Assembly (NCBI GenBank): GCA_021817025.1
Contig: JAKAWF010000006.1
Span: 1-33,028 of the forward strand
Direction: 5' to 3'
Source of the DNA: a bacterium
GTDB taxonomy: Bacteria > Chloroflexota > Dormibacteria > UBA8260 > Bog-877
DNA length: 33,028 nucleotides
Position numbers and translations under genes: made by a program. The notes beneath the pieces were generated by a model that was not told where the DNA came from, searched no databases, and worked only from the letters and a program-made list of their open reading frames with translations. How positions within the stretch are numbered: the first letter of the stretch is position 1; every line of letters begins with the position of its first letter. Of this stretch, positions 16,156-24,692 are shown piece by piece.

Positions 16156-16689
16156 ATGAGCGACATGTCGGACGAATTCGACCTCGAGCCGGAGCCGGTA
16201 TCGATCATTGACATGCTCGACCGACTGGAGTCGCTGGTCAACCAGAGCCGGCGGGTGCCGCTCACCCCCAACATCGTGGTCAACGAGGAGGAGATCCTCG
16301 ACGTGCTGGACCAGATCCGGGTCGGCATGCCCGAGGAGATCAAAGAGGCCCGCATGGTGCTGGAGACCAGGGAGTCACGGTTGCGGGAGGCCCAGGAGCA
16401 GGCTGAGCAGATCGTCGCCGCCGCCCAGGAGCGGTCCGAGCGGCTCACCGACGACCACGAGGTGACCCGTCGGGCGACGGCTGAGGCAGACGCCATTCTG
16501 ACCGACGCCAGGGAGCGGAGTCGCAAGATGCGGCGGGATGCCGACGACTATGCCCGGGAGCGCATGGAGGAGCTGGAGACGCAGCTGTCCACCGCCCTCT
16601 CCCAGGTTCGAAGGGGAGTGGAGGCACTGGAGGCTGGACGCGAGGGCTCGTCCGAGGACAAGCCGAAGGGGCGGGGCAGGCGGCGCTGA
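16156..16689 (+). CDS. coiled-coil protein, DivIVA/ATPase-stalk-like
   Basis: A 177-aa soluble protein. Residues 1-60 include IIDMLDRLESLVNQSRRVPLT and NIVVNEEEILDVLDQIRVGMP. From about residue 65 to 150 it is a charged heptad-like coiled coil rich in Glu, Arg, Gln and Ala. The tail is basic (KPKGRGRRR). An excellent SD (AGAGGAGG) stands 4 nt before ATG 16156. Similar proteins, often labelled 'ATPase' or V-type subunit H-like, sit next to coaD in Chloroflexi-like genomes; a scaffold role related to division or growth is possible but not shown. No enzymatic motif is visible. Confidence 0.8.
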   Translation: MSDMSDEFDLEPEPVSIIDMLDRLESLVNQSRRVPLTPNIVVNEEEILDVLDQIRVGMPEEIKEARMVLETRESRLREAQEQAEQIVAAAQERSERLTDDHEVTRRATAEADAILTDARERSRKMRRDADDYARERMEELETQLSTALSQVRRGVEALEAGREGSSEDKPKGRGRRR

Positions 16690-16712
16690 GCTGGCCTGGA
16701 CGCCGTGCCTGA

Positions 16713-16728
16713 TAGACTCCTTTGACAA
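16713..16728 (+). promoter_or_regulatory. candidate leaderless promoter -10 before rpmF
   Basis: TAGACT (16713-16718), preceded by TG in an extended -10-like context, ends 10 nt before the rpmF ATG, which has no SD. Confidence 0.3.
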
Positions 16729-16905
16729 ATGGCTCTTCCCAAGGAACGGATTCCCAAAGCTCGCCGTGACCGGCGCCGGTCGCACCTCGCCCTGGCGGCA
16801 CCCACGCTGGCGCCGTGCCCGCGCTGTCGGCAGCCACGCCGACCCCACACGGTGTGCGCCAACTGCGGGCACTACAAGGGGCGCGAGGTCATCGCGACTG
16901 AATAG
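16729..16905 (+). CDS. rpmF: 50S ribosomal protein L32
   Basis: A 58-aa protein starting MALPKERIPKARRDRRRSH, the L32 N-terminal pattern (usually MAVPKRKxSKxRRxxRRxH). It has a zinc ribbon made of CPRC (30-33) and CANC (43-46), ending GHYKGREVIATE. The conserved YKGREV end is diagnostic. No SD precedes the ATG. L32 usually lies just before plsX and fab genes; here fabD follows 22 nt later. Confidence 0.93.
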   Translation: MALPKERIPKARRDRRRSHLALAAPTLAPCPRCRQPRRPHTVCANCGHYKGREVIATE

Positions 16906-16927
16906 CCCGGCACCTCGGACCGGAGGG

Positions 16928-17890
16928 GTGGGGAACTCGATCGAAGGCTCGGTGGCGCTGGTATTCCCGGGTCAGGGGGCACAGGTGCCGGGAATGGGGG
17001 CGGAGCTGATCGAGGCGGGGCTGTCCCTCTCGCTGCTGGATGTCGCTCGCAGTGGGGGTGTGGATCTACCTCGCTTGCTGGTCGAGGGTACGGCCGAGGA
17101 GCTGCGCCCAACCGAGGTCGCCCAGCCTGCTCTTTACTACTGCGGGGTCGCTCTCGGCCTGTGGCTGCGGGACCAGGGCTTGGATCCGGGAGTGGCTGCC
17201 GGCCACAGCCTGGGCGAGTACTGCGCCCTGGTGGTGGCCGGAGCGTTGGAGGCTGAGGAAGGGATGGGCCTGGTGCTCCAGCGAGGCCGGCTGATGGCGG
17301 GTGCGCCCGAGGGTACAATGGCGGCCGTGCTCGGCCTTCAGCTTGAGTCGCTCCAGCAGATTTGTCGGGACGTTTCCGCGGACGGCACCTGCTGTGTGGT
17401 GGCCAACGACAACTGTCCGGGCCAGGCCGTGATCTCGGGCTCCCGCGAGGGCGTGGCGCTGGCCTCGGACCGGGCCCGGGAGGCGGGTGCGCGGCGGGTC
17501 GTCCCGCTCAACGTGGGCGGGGCCTTCCACTCCCCCCTCATGGAGGAGGCGGCGCGTGAATTCGCCACCGTGGTGGATGGCATCACGATCCGCGAGCCGG
17601 CGTTCCCGGTGGGGGCCGGCGCCCAGGGGCAGATGGTGTCGAGCGCGGCTGACATTCGCCAGGGACTGCGAGAACAGCTTCAGAGCCCGGTGCGCTGGAC
17701 GGAGCTGGTGAGGGCGATGTCGATGGCGGGCGTGACCACCTTCTTGGAGTGCGGACCGGGCAACACGCTGGCTGCCCTGATCAGGCGGACGGTGGAAGAC
17801 GTGACCGTGCTGCCCGCCGCTTCCCCGGCCCAGGCGAAGGCTGCCATTGGCCTTCTGCGGGGTGGTCCGGCTCTTCCGGGGATGGCATAG
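16928..17890 (+). CDS. fabD: malonyl-CoA:ACP transacylase
   Basis: Loads malonyl units onto acyl carrier protein for fatty-acid elongation. It has the oxyanion Gln motif VFPGQGAQVPGMG, the nucleophile motif GHSLGEY, the Arg-containing LVLQRGRLM and the catalytic His in FHSPLM, then ECGPGNTLAALIRR near the end. At 320 aa the length is normal. The start is uncertain: GTG 16928 gives MGNSIEGSVALVFPGQ, while GTG 16952 (SD GAAGG 4 nt upstream) would give MALVFPGQ. The partner acpP lies about 400 nt downstream; plsX, fabH and fabG are absent from this cluster. Confidence 0.94.
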   Translation: MGNSIEGSVALVFPGQGAQVPGMGAELIEAGLSLSLLDVARSGGVDLPRLLVEGTAEELRPTEVAQPALYYCGVALGLWLRDQGLDPGVAAGHSLGEYCALVVAGALEAEEGMGLVLQRGRLMAGAPEGTMAAVLGLQLESLQQICRDVSADGTCCVVANDNCPGQAVISGSREGVALASDRAREAGARRVVPLNVGGAFHSPLMEEAAREFATVVDGITIREPAFPVGAGAQGQMVSSAADIRQGLREQLQSPVRWTELVRAMSMAGVTTFLECGPGNTLAALIRRTVEDVTVLPAASPAQAKAAIGLLRGGPALPGMA

Positions 17891-18294
17891 GAGAGCCCGG
17901 GCTCCTCCCTTCTACAATGAGTTTCAGCTTGCCCCGGCGCAGAAGTCAGGCAGCGGCGCTGGCGTCCCCGCCATCAGGCGTTCGATGAAGTCGTTCGTAC
18001 GCCGGCTGGTGGGGGGCGGTCAACCCCATGCGCCTGCTGTCCCTGGGCCGGGCGGGCTCGTGTCGGCTGACCGCGATCTCGCAGCGGGTTCTGCCCGAGG
18101 AGGGGGCGGGGAAGGCTTTACCGTATTGCCCGGTGAGCGTCTGAGCGGGGCCCGGCCAGCGGGTCAGACGGCCACCGACCTTGATCGAGAGGGGCATCGG
18201 GCCAGTTCGGATAGGGAAGTCGCGGAGACTTTGAGGACAACCCCGGCACAGCCGGGCAGCACGGCGACCGAAGGTCGTCCAACGAGGGGTAAAG
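17891..18294 (+). promoter_or_regulatory. fabD-acpP intergenic region with structured acpP leader
   Basis: About 400 nt without a recognisable gene; a long open frame crosses it but its translation is low-complexity. A 12-nt palindrome GAGCCCGGGCTC (17893-17904) follows the fabD stop and may act as a weak terminator. Two perfect hairpins precede acpP: CCCGGC-ACA-GCCGGG (18242-18256) and CGACC-GAA-GGTCG (18265-18277), the latter ending 6 nt before the SD. A promoter is expected here, but no -35/-10 pair is clear. Confidence 0.4.
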
Positions 18295-18543
18295 ATGGCA
18301 GACATGACTTGGGACAGCTTCAGGGCGATAGTGGTCGAGCAGCTCGGCGTCGAGGCCGATCAGGTGACCCCGGAGGCGAACTTCGTGGAGGATCTCAACG
18401 CGGACTCGTTGGATCTGGTGGAGTTGATCATGGCCTTCGAGGAGGCCTACGGCATGGAGATTCCGGACGAGGACGCGGAGAAGATCCAGACGGTGGGGCA
18501 GGCCTGGGACTACGTGAAGGAGCACTCGGACCTGGCCAGCTGA
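18295..18543 (+). CDS. acpP: acyl carrier protein
   Basis: The 82-aa acidic carrier of fatty-acid intermediates. The phosphopantetheine serine is in the motif [19 protein letters not shown], followed by the typical helix III region ([19 protein letters not shown]). ATG 18295 has SD GAGGGG with 5-nt spacing. It lies between fabD and rnc, the common acpP-rnc-smc order. Confidence 0.97.
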   Translation: MADMTWDSFRAIVVEQLGVEADQVTPEANFVEDLNADSLDLVELIMAFEEAYGMEIPDEDAEKIQTVGQAWDYVKEHSDLAS

Positions 18544-18569
18544 TCGGCGGGGCCCCGACCTCGGCACCA

Positions 18570-20108
18570 GTGGCGGCCAGGCGGCGCCGCTCCTCCGCTG
18601 GTGCCGAGGAGATGGCCAGGCAGGCGGTGGAGGCCGAACGTCGCTTGGATGACCTGCAGGAGCGGCTGGGCTTCCAGTTCAAGCGCCGCGAACTGCTCAG
18701 GGAGGCCATGACCCACACCTCCTGGATCAACGAACGCGGTGACCAGGGCCGCGACAACGAGCGCCTCGAGTACCTGGGAGATGCGGTCTTGGAGCTGGTG
18801 GCCGGAGAGTATCTGTTCAGCCGCTTTCCCACCTACGACGAGGGGCAGCTCACCCAGATGCGCTCGTCGCTGGTGAGCACCGTGGCCCTGGCCAGGCTGG
18901 GGGAGCAACTTCTCTTGGGGGAGACCCTCCGCCTGGGTCGAGGGGCGGCCAAGTCGGGTGCGCGGCGCCTGACCTCGCTGCACGCCAATGCCTTCGAGGC
19001 GCTGGTGGGAGCGATCTTCCTGGACCAGGGCTATCGTCGGGCGGGCAAGGTCTTCTTGTCTCGGATCGGGGATCTCAGCGCCTGGACGGATCCGAACTTC
19101 AAGGGACGCCTCCAGGCGCTGGCCCAGGAGCATTACGGAGCCGCTCCGCAGTACAGGACGGCCCCGGCCGCCGGCGACCCCAGGTCGCGGGTGTACGTGT
19201 CGCAGGTCTCGGTGGAGGGTCACGGCCAGTTGGGGGAGGGGCGGGGTGGCACCAAGCAGGCGGCCGAGCAGGCCGCCGCCCGAGCCGCCATCGACATCAT
19301 GGTGGCCCCGGTCTCCAAGAAGCGGCGGCGCCGGGCCGTCCCGGTGGCGAAATCCACCTCACCGCCCGCCATCTGGGCGGCGCCACCACCGGCCAGCGGG
19401 TCAGCCGAGGAGCCGGAGCTGGCGTCCTCTCCCGAGGTCGGTCGGGGCGCCGCCTCCGTCCCGTCTGCTGGGGCCGAGGCGGGAGCGCCAACTGTTGCGG
19501 CGGGGGATGACCAGGCCGCGGCTGGCGAACTCGTGCCATCCAAGCGCCGCCGCCGGCGCCCCACCAGGAGCCGGAGCGCCGGCGCCGAGGCTGCGGCCGT
19601 ACCGATGGAGCCTGCGGCCCCTCCAGTGGACCCGCTCCCGGTGGTGGTCGACGAAGCCCCCGCCAAGCGCCGGCGCCGGCGCTCCACCAGGGGCCGGAGC
19701 GCCGGCGCCGAGGCTGCGGCCGTACCGATGGAGCCTGCGGCCCCTCCAGTGGACCCGCTCCCGGTGGTGGTCGACGAAGCCCCCGCCAAACGCCGGCGCC
19801 GGCGCTCCACCAGGGGCCGGAGCGCCGGCGCCGACAGCGCGGCCATCCCGATCGAGTCCGTCGCTCCTTTGGTCACCCGGACCCGGGCGATCGGAGAGGG
19901 CGGGCCCGCCAGGCGGCGCCGCCGGCTTCCCGCGGGCGGCCGGATCGTGGACGCATCGATTGCGGCCCGCCCCGACGGGACGTCTGATCTGGAGTCCAAG
20001 GTGGCGGTCGAGGAGCAGCCTGCCGACGGGTCCGCTCGCAAACGCGCCCACCGTGGCCGCCGCGGCGGGCGCCGGCGGGCCGGGGGCAGCGTGACGCCGG
20101 CTCCATGA
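18570..20108 (+). CDS. rnc: ribonuclease III with long basic repeat-containing C-terminal tail
   Basis: Cleaves double-stranded RNA in rRNA and mRNA processing. The endonuclease domain (about 20-165) has the signature NERLEYLGDAVLEL and the second catalytic block HANAFEALVGAIFLD, where Glu is kept and the Asp seen in E. coli is Asn, a known variant. The dsRNA-binding domain (about 175-246) runs from NFKGRLQALAQEHYG to GGTKQAAEQAAARAAI. Instead of ending there, as usual at ~230-250 aa, the protein continues for ~260 residues rich in Arg, Pro and Ala with a 41-aa tandem repeat. GTG 18570 is the first start after acpP; ATG 18612 is an alternative. The stop overlaps the smc ATG (ATGA). Confidence 0.93.
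   Translation: MAARRRRSSAGAEEMARQAVEAERRLDDLQERLGFQFKRRELLREAMTHTSWINERGDQGRDNERLEYLGDAVLELVAGEYLFSRFPTYDEGQLTQMRSSLVSTVALARLGEQLLLGETLRLGRGAAKSGARRLTSLHANAFEALVGAIFLDQGYRRAGKVFLSRIGDLSAWTDPNFKGRLQALAQEHYGAAPQYRTAPAAGDPRSRVYVSQVSVEGHGQLGEGRGGTKQAAEQAAARAAIDIMVAPVSKKRRRRAVPVAKSTSPPAIWAAPPPASGSAEEPELASSPEVGRGAASVPSAGAEAGAPTVAAGDDQAAAGELVPSKRRRRRPTRSRSAGAEAAAVPMEPAAPPVDPLPVVVDEAPAKRRRRRSTRGRSAGAEAAAVPMEPAAPPVDPLPVVVDEAPAKRRRRRSTRGRSAGADSAAIPIESVAPLVTRTRAIGEGGPARRRRRLPAGGRIVDASIAARPDGTSDLESKVAVEEQPADGSARKRAHRGRRGGRRRAGGSVTPAP
19542..19835 (+). repeat. 123-bp tandem repeat (41 codons) inside the RNase III tail
   Basis: Unit 1 is 19542-19664, unit 2 is 19665-19787, and unit 3 is partial from 19788 to about 19835. 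Units 1 and 2 differ at only three positions near their start that I can see. Each encodes a KRRRRR-type basic patch, SAGAEAAAVPMEPAAPP and a DPLPVVVDEAPA acidic end. The near identity at DNA level points to recent duplication and possible copy-number variation. Confidence 0.93.
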
Positions 20109-23100
20109 GGATCAGTCGGCTCCAGGTTCAGGGGTTCAAGAGCTTCGCCACCAGGTCCGAGTTGGAGCTGGGGCCCGGGATCACCGCGGTGGTGGGTCCC
20201 AACGGCAGCGGCAAGTCGAATCTGGTGGATGCGATCCGCCTGGTGCTGGGAGGGGCGAGCGCCCGGGAGTTGCGGGGTCAGCGGCTCGAGCAGGTGATCT
20301 TCGGGGGCGGAGAACGTCGGGCTGCCTTGGGCATGGCCGAAGTCACCCTGGTGTTCGACAACGAAGACAGTCGGCTCCCGGTCGAGGACGTCGAGGTGGC
20401 CCTGACTCGGCGGGTGTACCGGGACGGTACCAGCGAGTTCCGCCGCAACGGGGCCCGGGTGAGACTGCGGGACCTGGGCCGACTGCTGGACGCCACCGGG
20501 CTCACCCAGGCCGGCTATTCGGTGATCGCCCAGAATGACATCGAGGCCATCATCAGAGCCACTCCCGCCCAGCGGCGGCACCTGGTGGAGGAAGCCGCCG
20601 GAGTCCGCGGTGCACAGTCGCTGCTGGATGACAGCCGAGCTCGGCTGCGATCCCTGGACCAATGGCTCGAGGGCTCCGCCGGTCGACTCGCGGAGCTCCT
20701 CCCGCGGATCGACTCCCTACGGGAGGAGGCGGCCGCGGCTGAGGAGGCCTCGGGGCTCCGCAGCCGTCTGGGCCAGCTCCGGGGCAGCCTGGAGCGGGCG
20801 GCCTGGTTGGCGGCGGTGGCGGCGGCCCAGAGAGTGGAGCGGCAGCTGCAGACGGGGCTCAAGCGTCGCGAGCAGGCCGCTCTGGAGTTCAGTGAGTACG
20901 ACATCCACTATTCCCAGCAGCGCCAACTTCTGCAGCAGGCCCAGGCCAGCCGGCTGGAGCTGGAGCGGCGGGCCGGGCAGCTGGCGCTGCGTCGGCAGCA
21001 GGTCGAGTCGGCCGGCGAGCGCTGGCTGGACCGTGCCCAACAGGCGGCGGCTGCCCGTGAGGCGGCGGCCCGGCAGCGCAGTGAGGTGCAGGAGGACGTT
21101 GAAAACCTCCGCCCACCCATGGCCTCCAAGGCGGACCCCTTGGCGCTCCAGGCCCAGAAGCGGCTCGAGCGCACGGAGCTGGAGCGCGATCTGGCCCAGC
21201 TGATGGCACGCCGAGACGAGCTTCAGACCCTCCTGGTCGCCCGCGACCAGGAGGCTCGCAGGCTGCGCCTGGAGCTGAACGACCTCAGCCGCCGACGGGT
21301 GGAGGCCGGGGCGTTGCTCAGCTCCCTGGAGGTGCGCGCGGAGCGCACGGCGCAGGCCAGCACCGCACTCGCCAGCCGCGTCGAGGAGGCCCAGGCGCAG
21401 CTCGGGCAGGCTCGGGCGCAGGTGGTCGCAGCCGAGTCGGCGGCGAAGGATGAGGCCGCCGAGCTGGAGCGAGCCGTCCGCTCCGAGGCGGCCGCTCTGG
21501 AAGTGCTGCGGTCAGCCGAACACGCCGTCTCCAAAGTCACCCAGGCCGAGCGTGAGGCGGCCGCCCAGGTGGCGGCTCAGAAGGCGGTCCTGGCCAGCCG
21601 CCGCGAGGGTCGCTCGATCGCCGAGGCGGCGGGGCGCGGCGAGCTCAAGGTGCGTCCTCTGGGGTCTTCCCTGCGAGCTCTCTCGGCGGAGGACGGTCGC
21701 GCCGTCGAGGCTGGACTCGGCCAGCTGGTGGCGGCCCTGATCGGTTCGGCGGATCAGGCGCGCTCCGCCCTCGGCAAGGCGGGGGGCGCGGCCGAGTTGG
21801 TCTGCTGGCCGGTGCCGGGCCCGGAGCTGACCCAGCCCTCCGCTCTCCCGGGATGCCGGCCGCTGATTTCGGTGGTCCAGGGGTCCCCCGAGGACCTGGC
21901 GGTGGTGGGACGCGTTTGCCACGACGTGGGCTTGACTGAGAGCCGGGCCGCAGCCGGCCTGTGGCTGGAGCGCTTCCCCAATGGCAGGGCGGTGCTGCCT
22001 GACGGCGCTGTCGTCGGGGTCGGGCTGGAGATCACCCCGGCGCTGGCCGAGGGCGACCTGGAGGCATTCTCCAAGCTGGATTCCTGGCTCCTGGAGGTGG
22101 AGCGCCAACGGGTCGAGCTGGAACAGGCGCAGCTGCGGTTGGACTGGGCCCGCAAGCAGCACCAGGGGCAGCGCACCCGAGTGGACCGCTCGCGCGCCAA
22201 GGCCTCCAGCAGCGCCGCTCAGCTGGAGGCGTCCAGGCGCGAGCAGGGTCGGCTCGAGGATCAGCTGGCGGAGTTGCGACGGCGTCTTGACGAGGTCGGT
22301 GGGGAGCTGGCCGCGGAGCGTCACCAGCTCGCCGACGGCGCTGCCGACGAGGCCACCCTGGGCCTGGAGCTGGAGCGAGTGGCGGTGGTGCTGGAGAGCG
22401 TCGAGCGGGACGCCGAATCGCTGAGGGGCGACCTGGGAGGCCTCGCGGCGCCGGCCAGGACCGCCGGTGAGAAGCTCGAGGCGGTGCGTCTCGAGCTGGC
22501 CGAGCTGGAGATGGAGGCCCGGGCGCGGTTGCAACGGGAGGAGGCGCAGGCGCAGCGCCTGGCCCAGCTCGAGGAGCGAGGGCGGGCCGCTGAGCAGCGG
22601 CTGAGGGAGGCCGAAGGGGCTGCCCTCGTCGCCCTGGCGATGGCCGCCCAGGCGGAGGCTACAGCCCGGGATCTGGCGGGCGAGCTTGCCGGGGTGCGAG
22701 AGCAGGCTCAGCTGGGCCTGGCCGCCACGGATCCGCTGCAGCAGCTGGCGGGCCTGGAGCGGACGAGGGCCGAGTTGGAGGCGGCTCTGGCCACGGCCAG
22801 CACCTCCGTCAACCTGCTGGAGCAGGAGCTGTCCGGCCAGCGCCGACAGGTGGAGCATTTGCGGGGCCAGCTCGGGCCCCTCCTGAACGCCACCGAGGAC
22901 ACCGCGGACGATGGGGCGCGGAGCCCGGAGCGGGTGGCCCAGGAGATCAGCCGCATGGAGAGGCGCCTGACCGGGCTCGGCCCGGTCAACGAATTGGCGC
23001 CGCAGCAGCTGGTGGAGCTCCTTGCTCGCACCGAAGGTCTCCGGTCGGCCCATGAGGACACCGCCGCCGCGCGCCAGGACCTGGAGGCCGTCATGGCTCG

Positions 23101-23626
23101 CCTGGAGGGGGTGAGCAGCGGCCGCTTCGAGGAGACCCTGGCTCGCGTGACCCGGGAGTTCGAGCTGGTGTGGCGGGAGCTGTTCGGCGGCGGCCGGGCG
23201 ACTCTGGTCTCGACCGGTGGGGATGGAGCGACGGGAGTGGACCTGGAGGTCCAGCCCCAGGGCAAGCGGGTCATCCCGATGGCGCTTCTGTCGGGAGGCG
23301 AGCGCGCTCTGACCGCCCTGGCCCTGGTGCTGGCGCTGCAGGAGGTGTCACCGAGCCCGTTCTACGTGTTCGACGAGGTCGACGCGGCACTCGATGAAGT
23401 CAACGTCGCCAACTTCGCCCGCCTGCTGAAGAGTCGGGCGGCCCGCAGCCAGTTCCTGGTCGTCACCCACAGCCTGACGACGATGGCGATGGCCTCCCAT
23501 CTCTACGGGGTGACCCAGGACGGCCGGGGATCCAGCCGGGTGCTCTCGGTGCGGCTGGCGGACGACGGCCAGACCCTGGAGGAGGCGGTCTCCCCCGATC
23601 TCGCGGGGGCTGGCCTGCTTGGCTGA
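20105..23626 (+). CDS. smc: chromosome partition protein SMC
   Basis: The 1173-aa condensin ATPase that organises and helps segregate the chromosome with ScpA/ScpB. The N-terminal head has Walker A GPNGSGKSNLVDAI (about 31-44). Long Ala/Glu/Arg-rich coiled coils (about 170-500 and 650-1000) flank a globular hinge (about 500-645). The C-terminal head has the ABC signature LLSGGERALTALAL (about 1061) and the Walker B/D-loop YVFDEVDAALDEVN. The length is normal. It starts within the rnc stop (ATGA) and overlaps the ftsY start by 8 nt. Confidence 0.97.
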   Translation: MRISRLQVQGFKSFATRSELELGPGITAVVGPNGSGKSNLVDAIRLVLGGASARELRGQRLEQVIFGGGERRAALGMAEVTLVFDNEDSRLPVEDVEVALTRRVYRDGTSEFRRNGARVRLRDLGRLLDATGLTQAGYSVIAQNDIEAIIRATPAQRRHLVEEAAGVRGAQSLLDDSRARLRSLDQWLEGSAGRLAELLPRIDSLREEAAAAEEASGLRSRLGQLRGSLERAAWLAAVAAAQRVERQLQTGLKRREQAALEFSEYDIHYSQQRQLLQQAQASRLELERRAGQLALRRQQVESAGERWLDRAQQAAAAREAAARQRSEVQEDVENLRPPMASKADPLALQAQKRLERTELERDLAQLMARRDELQTLLVARDQEARRLRLELNDLSRRRVEAGALLSSLEVRAERTAQASTALASRVEEAQAQLGQARAQVVAAESAAKDEAAELERAVRSEAAALEVLRSAEHAVSKVTQAEREAAAQVAAQKAVLASRREGRSIAEAAGRGELKVRPLGSSLRALSAEDGRAVEAGLGQLVAALIGSADQARSALGKAGGAAELVCWPVPGPELTQPSALPGCRPLISVVQGSPEDLAVVGRVCHDVGLTESRAAAGLWLERFPNGRAVLPDGAVVGVGLEITPALAEGDLEAFSKLDSWLLEVERQRVELEQAQLRLDWARKQHQGQRTRVDRSRAKASSSAAQLEASRREQGRLEDQLAELRRRLDEVGGELAAERHQLADGAADEATLGLELERVAVVLESVERDAESLRGDLGGLAAPARTAGEKLEAVRLELAELEMEARARLQREEAQAQRLAQLEERGRAAEQRLREAEGAALVALAMAAQAEATARDLAGELAGVREQAQLGLAATDPLQQLAGLERTRAELEAALATASTSVNLLEQELSGQRRQVEHLRGQLGPLLNATEDTADDGARSPERVAQEISRMERRLTGLGPVNELAPQQLVELLARTEGLRSAHEDTAAARQDLEAVMARLEGVSSGRFEETLARVTREFELVWRELFGGGRATLVSTGGDGATGVDLEVQPQGKRVIPMALLSGGERALTALALVLALQEVSPSPFYVFDEVDAALDEVNVANFARLLKSRAARSQFLVVTHSLTTMAMASHLYGVTQDGRGSSRVLSVRLADDGQTLEEAVSPDLAGAGLLG

Positions 23627-24551
23627 CCCACCTCCCAAGGCGCGCTGGTGGCGGCGCATCCCTGGCAGGCTGGACCGGGTTGGCAGCGGCCTGGGACATC
23701 AGCTGCGCAGCCGGCTGAGCCTGGGTCGAGGTGCGGGCGAGGAGGTGTACGAGGAGGTCTTCGAACTCCTGCTGGCGAGCGACTGCGGGGTCGGGATCGC
23801 CGAGGCCCTGGTTTCAGGGCTGCGTCTGCGGGCCACCAAGGAGAGGCTGAAGGACTCCTCCCAGCTGCTGGGCGCGTTGCGGGCGGAGATGGGGGCTCAG
23901 CTGGCCGGGCGCAATCGGGAACTGGCGCTGACGGGGGCGCCGTGCGTGTGGCTGGTGGCTGGGGTCAATGGCTCCGGTAAGACCACCACCATCGCCAAGA
24001 TGGCCTGGCGGCTGCGGGCGCAGGGGATGACCCCACTGGTGGCGGCGGCGGACACCTTTCGGGCGGCGGCCATCGATCAGCTGCGTCGGACGGTTGCGCC
24101 CACCGGTGCCGAGGTGGTCGCCCACCAGCCGGGAGCCGACCCGGCGGCGGTGGTCTTCGATGCCATCGCGGCGGCCCGAGCTCGCGGCCGGGAAGTGGTC
24201 CTGGTGGACACCGCGGGGCGGCTTCACACCAAGGAGAATCTGATGCAGGAGCTGGGCAAGGTCCGGCGGGTGGTGGCGGCCCAGCTGCCCGATCAGCCGG
24301 CGGAGTCCCTGCTGGTACTGGACGCCTATGTCGGCGCCAACGCCATCGCCCAGGCGCGATCCTTCGGGGAGGTGATCGGAGCGACCGGGCTGGTGCTCAC
24401 CAAGCTCGATGGCAGCGCCCGGGGCGGCTACGTGTTTCAGGTGGAGCGTGAGCTCGGACTGCCGGTCAAGTTGGTGGGCGTGGGGGAGGGGATTGAGGAT
24501 CTGCAGGACTTCGATCCCGAAGCCTACGTGGACGGGTTGTTGGCGGACTGA
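23619..24551 (+). CDS. ftsY: signal recognition particle receptor FtsY
   Basis: The membrane-associated SRP GTPase receptor that delivers nascent membrane proteins to the translocon. The NG domain shows G1 GVNGSGKTTTIAK, DTFRAAA, G3 VDTAGRLHTKENLMQEL, G4 TKLDGSARGG and the closing GVGEGIEDLQDFDPEAYVDGLL. At 310 aa it lacks the acidic A domain of E. coli, as in many Gram-positives. A short basic/aromatic N-terminus (KARWWRRIPGRL) may bind the membrane. The usual LDATTGQNA reads LDAYVGANA, a small deviation. TTG 23619 overlaps the end of smc. Confidence 0.96.
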   Translation: MADPPPKARWWRRIPGRLDRVGSGLGHQLRSRLSLGRGAGEEVYEEVFELLLASDCGVGIAEALVSGLRLRATKERLKDSSQLLGALRAEMGAQLAGRNRELALTGAPCVWLVAGVNGSGKTTTIAKMAWRLRAQGMTPLVAAADTFRAAAIDQLRRTVAPTGAEVVAHQPGADPAAVVFDAIAAARARGREVVLVDTAGRLHTKENLMQELGKVRRVVAAQLPDQPAESLLVLDAYVGANAIAQARSFGEVIGATGLVLTKLDGSARGGYVFQVERELGLPVKLVGVGEGIEDLQDFDPEAYVDGLLAD

Positions 24552-24654
24552 GCGCGGCCCTCGTGGGCCGACCCCGGCCCCCAACCTGAAGCGTTCGCCG
24601 CGTGCTCTGGTGGGGCCGTCGCCTGGATCCCACCGCTCTGAGGGGAGTTCCAAC

Positions 24655-24683
24655 TTGCCACCCCGGGCAAACGCCCCTAACCT
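24655..24683 (+). promoter_or_regulatory. sigma-70-type promoter before ylxM
   Basis: -35 TTGCCA (24655-24660), 17-nt spacer, -10 TAACCT (24678-24683). The start codon TTG follows 9 nt after the -10, so the transcript would be leaderless or nearly so. A small AAGGC/GCCTT hairpin overlaps the start. Confidence 0.55.
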
Positions 24684-24692
24684 GTAAAGGCT

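Noticed and set aside
17847..18569. Fusion of RNase III with a long N-terminal extension through acpP
   Set aside because: The upstream part overlaps acpP in another frame and is low-complexity; rnc starts at 18570 or 18612.
19220..20662. 480-codon antisense frame opposite rnc/smc
   Set aside because: Arises from the repeat tail read backwards; no independent support.
21512..23053. 513-codon antisense frame opposite smc
   Set aside because: Shadow of the coiled-coil region of smc.
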